Source of the DNA: an uncultured Armatimonadota bacterium
GTDB taxonomy: Bacteria; Armatimonadota; Fimbriimonadia; Fimbriimonadales; Fimbriimonadaceae
DNA: 36,374 nucleotides
Direction of reading: 5' to 3'
Assembly (NCBI GenBank): GCA_903899015.1
Contig: CAIUHP010000087.1
Coordinates: 1 to 36,374 of the forward strand
Below the pieces are notes generated by a model. That model was not told where the DNA came from and ran no database searches. It saw only the letters and a list, made by a program, of their open reading frames with translations. Shown one piece after another: positions 1 through 8,127 of this stretch; the stretch's first letter is position 1; every line of letters begins with the position of its first letter. Both the position numbers and the translations under genes were made by a program.

Positions 1-79
1 ACGCAATGGCGCCGCCAGCCTCGATTTCCTTGAGCACTTTGAGGATCTCGTCCTCTGTGTAACGCTTGCCTTTTCTCAT
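1..79 (-). CDS. IS3-family transposase OrfA, N-terminal fragment (truncated by window edge)
   Basis: The 26 visible residues begin MRKGKRYTEDEILKVLKEIE and continue AGGAIA. This is the conserved start of IS3-family OrfA proteins, the beginning of the helix-turn-helix that binds the element ends. The ATG lies at 77-79. In full elements OrfA is followed by OrfB, a DDE integrase normally made by -1 frameshifting as an OrfAB fusion. Only the N-terminus is in the window, so whether the element is intact is unknown. Confidence 0.75.
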   Translation of the reverse strand, partial: MRKGKRYTEDEILKVLKEIEAGGAIA

Positions 80-138
80 CGATGTGATTCCAGACGGAAT
101 TCACACTCCATGTGGGTCATCCTAAGGGGAACAGGTCA
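1..138 (-). mobile_element. End of an IS3-family insertion sequence (partial, runs off the window)
   Basis: The minus strand opens at 138 with TGACCTGTTCCCC, which has the TG start and C-rich form of an IS3-family terminal inverted repeat. About 60 nt further in lies an ATG that starts an OrfA-like reading frame, the normal layout of the left end of these elements. The rest of the element, including orfB and the other end, is outside the window, so the exact IS cannot be named. The boundary at 138 is inferred from the repeat-like sequence and no target duplication could be tested. Confidence 0.6.
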
Positions 139-386
139 AACTGCTGCGAGTAGAAGTGTTCCCAATCATAATTTCGCTTTAATCGACGAGTAGATTTGAC
201 TTATGGAAACTTGATCCCCAAAATGAGAATGTCGGAATCAATTTACCAAGACATGTAGGGATATAGTAACACTCATTTCGTTGCCCAACTATGTTGAATT
301 CAAAATTCAAACGGGCTGTTAAAACCTATTGAGGTGAAATTATATCAATCAACACTGTACGACATCGCGGAGAATCAACCAATAAA
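139..386. other. AT-rich non-coding stretch beside the IS end
   Basis: No convincing reading frame is present. The stretch is clearly more AT-rich than the genes around it. It contains one short palindrome, TTGAATT-CAA-AATTCAA, at 294-310. Part of it may be the target sequence into which the IS inserted. I see no promoter or RNA that I could defend. Confidence 0.4.
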
Positions 387-653
387 CTACGTGTTAAGGG
401 GATTCATCATTACGCCACCTAAGTCCGGCTGGCTTAAATAAGAGATAAATTTCGTCAACCGCTGGCTATAGAGTCCACTGTCTAAGACTAACCTCTCCTT
501 GGTCGCAACGCTTAAGTCTTGAAGAGTGCCCGGGCTAAAAACGGTACTGGCTTGAAGCAACTTATCACCTAGCAACTTAAGATTCATCTCGGATTTGAAA
601 TAATCTAGGTTCTCCGCGAGGTAGCCGTGGTCGAAAATTGTTGTGGCTGACAT
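387..653 (-). CDS. Small protein of unknown function
   Basis: This 88-residue reading frame (from the ATG at 653) matches no family I recognise. The frame is open back to a GTG at 665, but the ATG is preceded by a weak GGAG about 11 nt upstream, so I prefer the ATG. The sequence has no signal peptide or membrane segment. It lies about 30 nt downstream of the next gene on the same strand, so it could be the distal gene of a two-gene transcript. It is AT-richer than its neighbours and close to an IS end, so it could also be a remnant or a spurious frame. Confidence 0.4.
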   Translation of the reverse strand: MSATTIFDHGYLAENLDYFKSEMNLKLLGDKLLQASTVFSPGTLQDLSVATKERLVLDSGLYSQRLTKFISYLSQPDLGGVMMNPLNT

Positions 654-683
654 GAGAACATACACTCCACCACCGCCAGCCTC

Positions 684-1319
684 TCAGGTCGAAGGTGGAA
701 TTGCATAACACTGGTTTTCGTCCCACGCAATCCCAATCCCTAAAACCAGCCACCACTGAGAAACACCGATAGATTTGCCCGATACAAGCCTTTCGAAAAC
801 TTCTGGCAGAATTGGGACTGACTGACCAAGAGCATGAAATGCAGCGAGGGGGGAATGAAGCTCATCGCCACTTTTCGGGTCGTAATTCAAAGAGAGGTTT
901 CCACCCCAGTTCTCCACCCCTTCCATGTATGCGTCTACCATCCATGCATAGACTTGCTCTCTCCTCGCCAACGACATCATCTTATGAAATACGCTGCCTT
1001 TATCGATTGCTCGATAGAAATCGCATTCAGATTCAGGTCCTCCACGTCGGCTGAGGAGGCCTTCCCACCAACGAATGAGAAATGCTGGGAAAAGGTAGTC
1101 GAAGAGATCTGGTTGGAGTTCGACGTAGCAGAGATCAAGCAAGTAATGCCAGTAGTCTGATGGATCAATCTCATCCCACCTTTTTCCTGCGGTTACGTGA
1201 AGCGCTTTGTCAGCCCCATCAAACTGGCGCTGAGTGACTTTCATCGGCGGCTTTGGGTGCCAGAAAATTTCCTGGAGCCGTCGAACCAAAGGTCGGTCGT
1301 AAAAGCTCTGCTGTCCCAT
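684..1319 (-). CDS. Hypothetical cytoplasmic protein, tryptophan- and tyrosine-rich
   Basis: This is a 211-residue protein with no signal peptide. Its central part has aromatic helical segments (WDEIDPSDYWHYLLDL, then LFPAFLIRWWEGLL) resembling the W-D-I and PAF-type motifs of DUF6714-like immunity or unknown proteins, but I cannot assign it firmly. The frame can start at GTG 1322 or at the directly following ATG 1319, which I chose. A CATAAT box lies just upstream of the two start codons and there is no Shine-Dalgarno. Two overlapping plus-strand frames inside it look like antisense shadows, because this strand has the protein-like composition. Confidence 0.65.
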   Translation of the reverse strand: MGQQSFYDRPLVRRLQEIFWHPKPPMKVTQRQFDGADKALHVTAGKRWDEIDPSDYWHYLLDLCYVELQPDLFDYLFPAFLIRWWEGLLSRRGGPESECDFYRAIDKGSVFHKMMSLARREQVYAWMVDAYMEGVENWGGNLSLNYDPKSGDELHSPLAAFHALGQSVPILPEVFERLVSGKSIGVSQWWLVLGIGIAWDENQCYAIPPST

Positions 1320-1336
1320 CACAGTGGAATTATGAG

Positions 1337-1726
1337 CTAGCCGCCGTCTGATTTCGGAAACTGAGCCAGAAGATTTGCCGGGGCTTTACATCGCCAGGCA
1401 TCCTCAATGAGTGCGGCAAGCTCATCCACCGGAATGGCTTCAAGCTTTACGAGGACAGCTGGAAAGCCGTTATAGTGATCCTCAGTAAAGTAGTACTCGG
1501 GTTGAGTTGCAATGAGCATGTCCTTAACTAGGAGATGAGGCACGACAACGGCAATGACGCCTTCGTTAATAACCTTTGGCTTTTTGGGATGAACACGTTC
1601 GGACCACGTCCAAAGTATGCCTTTGTACTTCCCTTTGACCGGGACCGAGAAGCCAAACCTACCTTCTCCTTCAACCGTACCGGGCAAGCGTAAGGCGATC
1701 TCGCGAACATCTTCCTGAGTTGCCAT
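1337..1726 (-). CDS. MmcQ/YjbR (DUF419) family protein
   Basis: The protein is 129 residues from the ATG at 1726. It has the MmcQ/YjbR pattern: an N-terminal EDVREIALRLPG helix with EGEGRFGFSV, a central strand pair containing KGILWTW, and a C-terminal EDHYNGFPAVLVKLEAIPVDEL region ending in an EDAWR helix. These are small double-wing, CyaY-like folds often found in defence or stress clusters; the biochemical role is unknown. The frame extends upstream to 1783, but that part overlaps the preceding gene and the family begins at MATQEDV. The ATG is preceded by TAGGAT seven nt away, and the HAD gene ends 26 nt upstream, so it may have its own promoter or belong to a GNAT-HAD-MmcQ operon. Confidence 0.85.
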   Translation of the reverse strand: MATQEDVREIALRLPGTVEGEGRFGFSVPVKGKYKGILWTWSERVHPKKPKVINEGVIAVVVPHLLVKDMLIATQPEYYFTEDHYNGFPAVLVKLEAIPVDELAALIEDAWRCKAPANLLAQFPKSDGG

Positions 1727-1752
1727 TTTAAAAATCCTACTGCGCGTGCCGT

Positions 1753-2025
1753 TCAGGGATATTCGTGTCGAAATCCCCGCCAATTTTCTATCGGCAGATC
1801 ATCGATCATAAGATTGGGTTTTGGCAGGAATCCAACAAAACAAGCATCAATTCCCAGCTCAATCGCTGACTCGCGTGCATATTCAGCCCCACCCGAACTC
1901 CACAGATACAAACTCACACCTTCACGATGGAGTTCTCGAACTCGCTCTACCGTTCGAGGCATCGGTATCCGTTTTGTCCCCGCTGTTCGCACGAGCGTGT
2001 CGTCAACGTCGATGAATGCAACCAT
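1753..2025 (-). CDS. Small HAD-superfamily hydrolase
   Basis: The 90-residue protein carries the HAD phosphohydrolase motifs in compact form. These are motif I D6-V-D8-D-T10 with nucleophile D6, a motif II serine in LWSSGG (residues 41-46), a lysine (K69) near motif III, and motif IV as D75-D76 in NLMIDD. There is no cap insertion, so a macromolecular or open-site phosphate ester is more likely than a small sugar phosphate; the substrate cannot be read from the sequence. It sits 30 nt downstream of a GNAT gene and 26 nt upstream of the MmcQ-like gene on the same strand, suggesting one transcript. Confidence 0.85.
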   Translation of the reverse strand: MVAFIDVDDTLVRTAGTKRIPMPRTVERVRELHREGVSLYLWSSGGAEYARESAIELGIDACFVGFLPKPNLMIDDLPIENWRGFRHEYP

Positions 2026-2055
2026 TACTGGCTCTAGTCTAGCTTCGATTCCAGT

Positions 2056-2874
2056 TCAGACGCTAAACGGTGCGCCCGAAACGTAGACTTTGAACTCGCT
2101 GACCTGTCGAAATCCGATCTTTTCATAGAGGTTTCGAGCCATCTGGGACGAATGCAACATCGCAAGGTGATAGCCCGATTCCATACCAGCGTGTAGTGCT
2201 TCAAGAGTCAAAACCCGAGCGATCCCCTTGCCGCGGGCTTCTGGCTTCGTTGCGACACCGTGGATTCCCGCCACCCCCGCGTCAAGGTTCAATAACACTT
2301 TAGAAACTGGTTTGCCATCAATGCACGCAATCCAACAGCGTAATCGCGAGCCAGGTTGTCCCACTCGAAAGGCATAAGTCATGTCCAGGTGAACTTGAAT
2401 GCTTTCTTCACGGATGTCCCAGCGCCAAGCAATGAGTTGTTGCGCGGCGATTAGGTCTTCGTTTGTTGTGACTTCGCGAACCTCAAAACCGGTGGGTGCA
2501 AGTTCGCGCGGCGGCAATTCTGCCAGATTCATTGTCATCCCCGGGAGCGTATCGACCTTTGTCATTCCACGTGCTTCAAGCAAGTCGGATAGGTCTGCAG
2601 GCGATGAAGACGGGTGGACAACCCACATAAACGGAACGTTACGGTCCCGATAGTGGTCAAAGATTTGGTCGATCAGACTTTCCGCCTCTTTAGTAGGCCG
2701 AAATCTGAGCACTCCGTTGTAAGGTAACTGTTTTAAAGGAGTATCGAACCAAAGGGCGCCTCCAACATCGTGAAGCGCACACTCCGGGCCCTGTCCGAAT
2801 CGTTGCCAAAGCGTCCACAGATTCTCTTCCGTGGCTCGAATTCTCGTTTCCAATGGGACCTCGTCAACGATCAT
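2056..2874 (-). CDS. GNAT-family N-acetyltransferase
   Basis: This 272-residue protein has an N-terminal half of about 120 residues without clear motifs and a C-terminal GNAT domain. Motif A, with the acetyl-CoA pyrophosphate loop, is visible as GVATKPEARGKGIA at residues 206-219. Motif B is NLYEKIGFR at 248-256. The acceptor is unknown. The long N-terminal half resembles degenerate GNAT sequence, as in tandem GNAT proteins where only one domain binds CoA. The ATG at 2874 has GGGAGG almost touching it and a CATAAT box 9 nt upstream. It is the first gene of the probable GNAT-HAD-MmcQ run. Confidence 0.88.
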   Translation of the reverse strand: MIVDEVPLETRIRATEENLWTLWQRFGQGPECALHDVGGALWFDTPLKQLPYNGVLRFRPTKEAESLIDQIFDHYRDRNVPFMWVVHPSSSPADLSDLLEARGMTKVDTLPGMTMNLAELPPRELAPTGFEVREVTTNEDLIAAQQLIAWRWDIREESIQVHLDMTYAFRVGQPGSRLRCWIACIDGKPVSKVLLNLDAGVAGIHGVATKPEARGKGIARVLTLEALHAGMESGYHLAMLHSSQMARNLYEKIGFRQVSEFKVYVSGAPFSV

Positions 2875-3111
2875 GCCTCCCTTATTATGGCAACCCTGCT
2901 CATGGCGTGGCTCGAATTAACCTCAATGCTTCCTACTCGTTTCTTGTCGTTTCGAATTACGGGGCATACCATTGTGAGACGCACCCGTAACAACCTTAAT
3001 TGAAGATTTGGGTTCAGTTGAATACTGGATCCGCCCCCAATACTCTTCGATTTTTTTCTGCCTATCATAAGGAGAACGGTAGAAGTAAAACGGTGGCCAC
3101 TGAAGTCGTTT

Positions 3112-4293
3112 TCAGTCTATTTTGATGGCTTCCGTTAGGTTCATTAACTGAGTACCGAGCCCAGGCACTACGTTAACCGACTTCGCCGAACAGTAGTCCA
3201 TGAATCGCCTAATTGCTACTTCAAGTTCTGTCCAGAATTCTGGTGTCGGATGAGGATCTTCAAGAAGGAATCGCCGAATTTCTAGAACACTTTTTCGACA
3301 GAAGAACTCGATACGCCCCACCAAAATGTCGCCGAACAGGATCGGCAAAACATAATAGCCCCAACGTCGCTTCTCCTCAGGCATGTAGATCTCCCATACA
3401 TAGTCAAAATCAAACAAATGGCCGATCATTGTGCGGTCCCACATGAGTTGATCCAGCGGAGCCACGAAAATCACTCTTGACGGAAGCGAAGGCAAATCCA
3501 GGTGGGAAAGATATTCTGGGGTGGCATGGGCTTTAACTCCATCCACAACAACCGGGACTAGCTCACCTTGCTTCACCAGTAAGTCAATAGCGTCTTTCCT
3601 CATCGGAGCCTTTACGCGGTAGGACCATATTTCGGGCGCTGCGTTGGGGCGAAGTAATCCCACTGCCCGATGTCGTTCGTGAACAAGTTCGCGGATCGAA
3701 ACTTCATCACTCAGTAAAGGTACGTCGAGAAGATGCGTCGGCAAGACTCGTTCGGTTAAGTCGTAGACGTGGTGCCCGTTCCGCCTACTAGTGGTCATCA
3801 CTTGGCCTGAATACCAAAGTGCTCTCAAGGTTTGTTTAGATAAGTTCGGCCCGTGCCAGGAAACCTTCCATTCCTCTTTGCGTTGCTGGAAGACACATTC
3901 TTTAGGAAGCAATGGACCACGCTCCCTAAGCTCCTGGAGAATTGCCTCGACTGCCTCTGGATGACCATCAAAGATTTTCCCAAGCTGCTCTCGGTGCCAC
4001 TTATGAAATATCCTCCGGAGCGGCCAACCTTCGAACGGCACCAATGAAGCCTGTTTGTCCCAGCCGTCATAAATGAATCGGTTTTGATATGCGGCCGCTT
4101 CCCAGTCACCTACCTTATAGTCTGCTAACCGTGCCTGAAGCACTAAATCGTGGTTGCATCCTGCAGGTGCGATAGGATCAAATTGGACGCTCCTCAGCCG
4201 CTTGAAAACAGCTTCGATATCTCTTGCCGGAGCAAAATGGTGTCGCACCAACGCTCGTCGAGCGTCAGACTTTGAAAGAGTGAGGGGCGTCAT
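3112..4293 (-). CDS. YcaQ/AlkX-type winged-helix DNA glycosylase
   Basis: The 393-residue protein belongs to the HTH_42 (DUF1006) winged-helix family that includes E. coli YcaQ (AlkX) and Streptomyces AlkZ, monofunctional glycosylases that unhook interstrand crosslinks and remove alkylated bases. The catalytic motif is at the expected position: Q37-F-D39 within RSVQFDPI. This is the Q-x-D form of the YcaQ branch rather than the Q-x-Q of AlkZ. Other family features are LVLQAR near residues 50-55, FIYDGWDKQASLVP, HLFDFDYVWEIY and the EKRRWGYYVLPILFGD block. The length is close to E. coli YcaQ. No Shine-Dalgarno is seen; -10-like boxes lie 10-13 nt before the ATG. Confidence 0.88.
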   Translation of the reverse strand: MTPLTLSKSDARRALVRHHFAPARDIEAVFKRLRSVQFDPIAPAGCNHDLVLQARLADYKVGDWEAAAYQNRFIYDGWDKQASLVPFEGWPLRRIFHKWHREQLGKIFDGHPEAVEAILQELRERGPLLPKECVFQQRKEEWKVSWHGPNLSKQTLRALWYSGQVMTTSRRNGHHVYDLTERVLPTHLLDVPLLSDEVSIRELVHERHRAVGLLRPNAAPEIWSYRVKAPMRKDAIDLLVKQGELVPVVVDGVKAHATPEYLSHLDLPSLPSRVIFVAPLDQLMWDRTMIGHLFDFDYVWEIYMPEEKRRWGYYVLPILFGDILVGRIEFFCRKSVLEIRRFLLEDPHPTPEFWTELEVAIRRFMDYCSAKSVNVVPGLGTQLMNLTEAIKID

Positions 4294-4329
4294 CGCTAGG
4301 GATAGGATAGTACCGCTACCTCGTTCTTG

Positions 4330-4851
4330 CTAAAGGTCAAGTGCCATAAAGACTAACCAGTTCTGCAGAGCCTCGGTCAATTCGTAGTAAGGAGCAATGT
4401 CAACGAAACCCAAACTGCGATAGAGTGCGTGCGCTTCTATTTGCTTGGCTCCGCTATCCAACACCATTCGGGAATAGCCGAGTCGTCTAGCTTGGCTGAT
4501 GATTTCCAACGCTAGCGACTTGCCAATTCCTAGGCCCTGGTACTTAGGATCGACGAACATGCGCTTCATTTCACAAGAGTCTTCTGAGATCTTGCGAAGA
4601 CCTACACAACCGGCAGGCTCACCGGCATAAGTCGCCAAACACAGCCAACCATTCGGCGCGCCAAATCTTCCGGGTAAAGCTGCTAACTCCAGTTCAAAGG
4701 TAGCTTCGTCGAAATATGCGTTCACGAGATCCAGTTGATCCCAATGACGCTCCTTGTGCCACGCGATAAACATTCGCATCAGGTTTCGAACCGCATCCAA
4801 TTGAAGCTGAGATTCAGGCGAGACGATTTGAAGTTGTAAATTGTTTGACAT
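4330..4851 (-). CDS. GNAT-family N-acetyltransferase
   Basis: From ATG 4851 the protein is 173 residues. It has a clear GNAT core: MKRMFVDPKYQGLGIGKSLA (residues 95-114) with the acetyl-CoA loop Q105-G-L-G-I-G110, and the closing ALYRSLGF at 142-149. The acceptor is unknown. The open frame runs on to 5121, but those 90 residues lack GNAT character and are antisense to the N-terminus of the divergent ornithine cyclodeaminase-family gene, so the internal ATG is the real start. The gene follows the YcaQ-like gene on the same strand only in position: its stop lies 36 nt upstream of the YcaQ start. Confidence 0.88.
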   Translation of the reverse strand: MSNNLQLQIVSPESQLQLDAVRNLMRMFIAWHKERHWDQLDLVNAYFDEATFELELAALPGRFGAPNGWLCLATYAGEPAGCVGLRKISEDSCEMKRMFVDPKYQGLGIGKSLALEIISQARRLGYSRMVLDSGAKQIEAHALYRSLGFVDIAPYYELTEALQNWLVFMALDL

Positions 4852-4939
4852 CGAACAACGGCTTCCCTGCCAATTGTGCCACTTCCGGGCATCAGAACTT
4901 AGCGCTGATCCGTCGAAAGGACAAGGCCCATAGAGGTAA

Positions 4940-5938
4940 ATGAATTCGCCCGCCGGTAGAATGGCAGTCACCTTCATGCCAGATCTTCGCCCACACCTAC
5001 ACATCTCTCGTGAGCAACTTGAGACGTTAAAGATCTCAACCGAGGATGCTGTCAGAAGTGTTGAGACTCTCCTTAAAGGAGTTCGAAATGGCACGGTATG
5101 GAGTGCTCCAAAGGCCGTCATTCAACCGCCTGATGGACGTTACATGATGGCAACGCTCTGCGCCGCTGATCAGCCGCCCTATATGGCCGTGAAAGCGCTC
5201 TTGCTCAACCCGAAGAACAGAGATCGCGGGCTTAAAGATATCCAATCAGTCGTCACCCTTCTTGCTAGCGACACCGGACTACCGGTCGCTACGATGGACG
5301 GCAATTGGGTTACCGAAATTCGGACCGCTGCGATCAGTGCCTTTGCCGCCAAGAATTTAGCCCGATCAGACTCAGAAATTACGTCCTTTATTGGATGTGG
5401 AATTCAAGCTCACCAGCACCTTCGTGCTTTAGTTGAGATGTTCCCCTTACGTGAAATACGAGCGTTTGGAAGAGGATCGGCTAACCGAGACAGCTTGTGC
5501 CTCCTCGCGGAATCAATGGGTCTTAAAGCTGTTGCCTCCACTTCGGCCGAATCCGCGATTTTAGGTTCAGATATCGTCGTCAGTACCGTCACCTTGTCTC
5601 AGGATATGGAACCGTTCGTGAATCCAAAGTGGCTAAAAGAAGGCTCATTCGCCTGCATCACCGATTTAGGCGGGCCATGGATGAAGCAACCAAAGACGGC
5701 TTTTGATCGAATCTTTGTTGACGATCTCGCTCAGGAAAGTAAGATGACTCGCCCGATGGTAGACCTCACGCAAGTGACTGGAGATCTACTCGATTTGGCG
5801 GATCCGGAGTTCATTGGAAGGCGTACCAATGAAGAGAAATCCGCATTTTTCTTCCGTGGAATTGGACTAGGAGATCTGGCCATCGCCGCCCTTGCATTTG
5901 AAAAATTCCGCCACCAAGGGAGGACCGTTTCCCAGTGA
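4940..5938 (+). CDS. Ornithine cyclodeaminase / mu-crystallin family protein
   Basis: The 332-residue protein belongs to the NAD(P)-dependent ornithine cyclodeaminase/mu-crystallin superfamily, whose members deaminate ornithine to proline or reduce cyclic imines. Visible features are K85 in MAVKALLL, the substrate-loop region MDGNWVTEIRTAA at 119-131, and a Rossmann fold with FIGCGIQA (GxGxxA) at 150-157. The strand SDIVVSTV follows near 210. The second glycine of the Rossmann motif is kept, so cofactor binding is likely; the substrate is not known. ATG 4940 has AGAGG close by; ATG 4976 is an alternative. Its TGA overlaps the GTG of the next gene, implying coupled translation. Confidence 0.85.
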   Translation: MNSPAGRMAVTFMPDLRPHLHISREQLETLKISTEDAVRSVETLLKGVRNGTVWSAPKAVIQPPDGRYMMATLCAADQPPYMAVKALLLNPKNRDRGLKDIQSVVTLLASDTGLPVATMDGNWVTEIRTAAISAFAAKNLARSDSEITSFIGCGIQAHQHLRALVEMFPLREIRAFGRGSANRDSLCLLAESMGLKAVASTSAESAILGSDIVVSTVTLSQDMEPFVNPKWLKEGSFACITDLGGPWMKQPKTAFDRIFVDDLAQESKMTRPMVDLTQVTGDLLDLADPEFIGRRTNEEKSAFFFRGIGLGDLAIAALAFEKFRHQGRTVSQ

Positions 5939-7119
5939 GCCTACTTGCCCTGCTACTTGCTATGAACACTCAGCAGACGCTTCCGGCAAGTGAAAAAATC
6001 ACTGTCGCGAGTTACTATTTTGGTAACTACCACCCTGGAGATCCTCGAAATGAGAAACTAAAAGGAACTGGATGGTCCGAGTGGGAACTCGTGAAAAACG
6101 CCAAGCCTAGGTTCCCAGGGCACCACCAACCGAACGTGCCGCTTTGGGGTTACGAGGATGAGTCCGATCCTAAGGTGATGGCCAAGAAGATCGCTGCGGC
6201 CGCGGATCATGGTGTGGACGCATTCATTTTTGATTGGTACATGTATAACGACGGACCGTTTCTCGATAGCCCAATCGATCATGGATTTCTGAAGGCAAAA
6301 AACAATAAACGGCTGAAGTTTGCCTTTATGTGGGCCAATCATGACTGGATCGATATTCATCCCTATCGAAAAGGTGCGCCTCAAAAGCTGCTGTATCCAG
6401 GCAAAGTATTGCCAGAAACGTTTGATCGGATTGGGGATCTACTCATTAAGAAATATTTCCGACACCCCTCCTATTGGAAGGTCGATGGGAAGCCGTATTT
6501 CTCCTTTTACGAGCTGACCAAGTTACTGGAGAGTTTCGGTTCGGTGTCCTCGACTAGAGCAGCTCTGGACCGATTCAGGGCCAAAGCCATGAAGGCAGGG
6601 TTTGGCGGACTTCATCTCAACGCCGTGGTCTGGGGGCAACCGATTTTGCCCGGCGAATCGAAACCTGCAGATACTGTTAAGCTTGTTAAGGATCTTGGAT
6701 TCGATTCCGTCACTTCATATGTATGGATCCACCATGTCGGCCTTCCTGACCAGCAAACGGACTACAACTATGTTCGCGATGCGTATTTCCAATACTGGAA
6801 ATCGGTCGAAACACAATTTGGTGTTCCCTATTATCCGAACGTGACGATGGGCTGGGATTCAAGTCCTCGAGCTGATCAGCGCGATCTTTTCGGCAACTTC
6901 GGTTATCCATTTATGAACACGATATCGGGCAACACCCCGGCTCGCTTCCGTGAGGCACTTGAGTTAACTAAGGAACGACTCCTACAGCGTAAGAACGGCC
7001 CACGCATCCTCAACATTAACTGCTGGAACGAATGGACTGAAGGGAGCTACCTTGAGCCAGATAGGGTTCATGGACTTCAATATTTGGAAGCCATCCGATC
7101 TGTATTCCGAGCCAAATAG
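5935..7119 (+). CDS. WbsX / GH99-like domain glycan-active protein, probably exported
   Basis: This 394-residue protein has the PF14307 (WbsX, GH99-like) pattern seen in O-antigen and glycan-degradation loci. An opening strand ASYYFGNYHPGD leads to GTGWSEWELV (residues 44-53), GVDAFIFDWYMY (93-104) and FMWANHDW (131-138). The signature NCWNEWTEGSYLEPD spans 362-376, with candidate catalytic acids E366, E370 and E374. GH99 enzymes are endo-acting alpha-mannosidases, so a mannose-linked substrate is a fair inference, and manA lies next door. The start is GTG 5935, overlapping the previous stop, with GGGAGG about 10 nt upstream. ATG 5962 is possible, but it would lose the short hydrophobic leader LLALLLAM. 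Confidence 0.85.
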   Translation: MSLLALLLAMNTQQTLPASEKITVASYYFGNYHPGDPRNEKLKGTGWSEWELVKNAKPRFPGHHQPNVPLWGYEDESDPKVMAKKIAAAADHGVDAFIFDWYMYNDGPFLDSPIDHGFLKAKNNKRLKFAFMWANHDWIDIHPYRKGAPQKLLYPGKVLPETFDRIGDLLIKKYFRHPSYWKVDGKPYFSFYELTKLLESFGSVSSTRAALDRFRAKAMKAGFGGLHLNAVVWGQPILPGESKPADTVKLVKDLGFDSVTSYVWIHHVGLPDQQTDYNYVRDAYFQYWKSVETQFGVPYYPNVTMGWDSSPRADQRDLFGNFGYPFMNTISGNTPARFREALELTKERLLQRKNGPRILNINCWNEWTEGSYLEPDRVHGLQYLEAIRSVFRAK

Positions 7120-7131
7120 CCGTTCCTCGTG

Positions 7132-8124
7132 TTAGCCGTTCGGTAAGGAAACTTCTAAGACAGTTACCGATCCGATTGGAACAAAATTACACGCTCCAAC
7201 TACCGCGGGTAGAAATACGACATCACCCTTTTTAACCGAGTATTCAACCGTTCCCGATTCCAAACACCCTTCTCCATCGATACAGACGAGGACTCTCGGT
7301 TTGCCAGATGCTCCCACTCCAAAAGTCTCTTCACCCACGATCCGGGTCAAACCAAAGTGGCTGCACTGAACTAAGCTCTCGCGCAATACCGGTGTCTCGA
7401 TCTCAAGAACCGGAACGGCTGGCTTAACCTCTCCCTTCGAAAAGTCGGTTACTGCGAGACCTTTTTCCACGTGAAGTTCGCGCGCTTGTCCACTCTTCGG
7501 ATCAATATTGCCCCAGTCATAGAGACGGAAAGTGACGTCACTGTTTTCTTGAACTTCAAAAACCATCACTCCCGCACCTAAGGCGTGAACGGTTCCGGCC
7601 GGGATAAATGTTACGTCTCCAATCTTCGGCGAAAAGGAAGCCAATTGGTTCCCGATCGTCCCATCTTCAACACCCTTTCGCATTGTTTCGGGCGTCGTGC
7701 CTTGCTTCAAACCTGCATAAATGACGCTTCCAGACTCCGTCTCAAGTACGACCCATGCTTCTGTCTTACCTAGTTCGCCTTTAGGCAAAAACTCAGTTTG
7801 CTCATCGGAAGGATGAACCTGAACCGAGAGTTTAGCTTGAGCATCCAGGAACTTAAGCAACAGCGGAAACCGCTTCAAATTCGCCCCAAGATCTCCGAGC
7901 ATCTGGTCTGGGAACGACGCAATGAGCCCTGCAAGCGTGTGCCCCTCTAAAGGTCCGTTCTTGACCACACTCGGAAAATCGTCTCGGTCGCTTAGTACCC
8001 AAGCCTCTCCTATCGGGCCTTCGGGCAGCGGCTTAGAGAGAAGGTTTTCGAACCGTCTTCCACCCCAAATTCGATATTGATAGATTGGATCGAAAAAGAG
8101 GGGATACAAAAGTTCGTCGTTCAT
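7132..8124 (-). CDS. manA: Mannose-6-phosphate isomerase, class I
   Basis: This is a type I phosphomannose isomerase, a Zn-dependent cupin converting fructose-6-phosphate and mannose-6-phosphate. It has the short form of about 330 residues typical of Bacillus-like enzymes. Zn ligands are visible (numbered from the GTG one codon upstream): Q103 and H105 in VQVHPSD, E123 in GKTEAWVV, and H181 in PAGTVHALG. R201 lies in TFRLYDWG. The N-terminus has the family pattern QYRIWGGRRFENLL. I chose ATG 8124; GTG 8127 directly precedes it, and AGGGGG lies immediately upstream. It converges on the WbsX-like gene with only 12 nt between stops. It probably feeds GDP-mannose synthesis or uses released mannose. 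Confidence 0.93.
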   Translation of the reverse strand: MNDELLYPLFFDPIYQYRIWGGRRFENLLSKPLPEGPIGEAWVLSDRDDFPSVVKNGPLEGHTLAGLIASFPDQMLGDLGANLKRFPLLLKFLDAQAKLSVQVHPSDEQTEFLPKGELGKTEAWVVLETESGSVIYAGLKQGTTPETMRKGVEDGTIGNQLASFSPKIGDVTFIPAGTVHALGAGVMVFEVQENSDVTFRLYDWGNIDPKSGQARELHVEKGLAVTDFSKGEVKPAVPVLEIETPVLRESLVQCSHFGLTRIVGEETFGVGASGKPRVLVCIDGEGCLESGTVEYSVKKGDVVFLPAVVGACNFVPIGSVTVLEVSLPNG

Positions 8125-8127
8125 CAC

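Noticed and set aside
834-1160. Plus-strand 108-codon frame
   Set aside because: It lies wholly antisense to the 684-1319 protein, which has better protein-like composition, and has no family match or ribosome-binding site.
2871-3068. Minus-strand 65-codon frame upstream of the GNAT gene
   Set aside because: Low-quality composition with many basic residues and no start context; it overlaps the GNAT start and looks like intergenic read-through.
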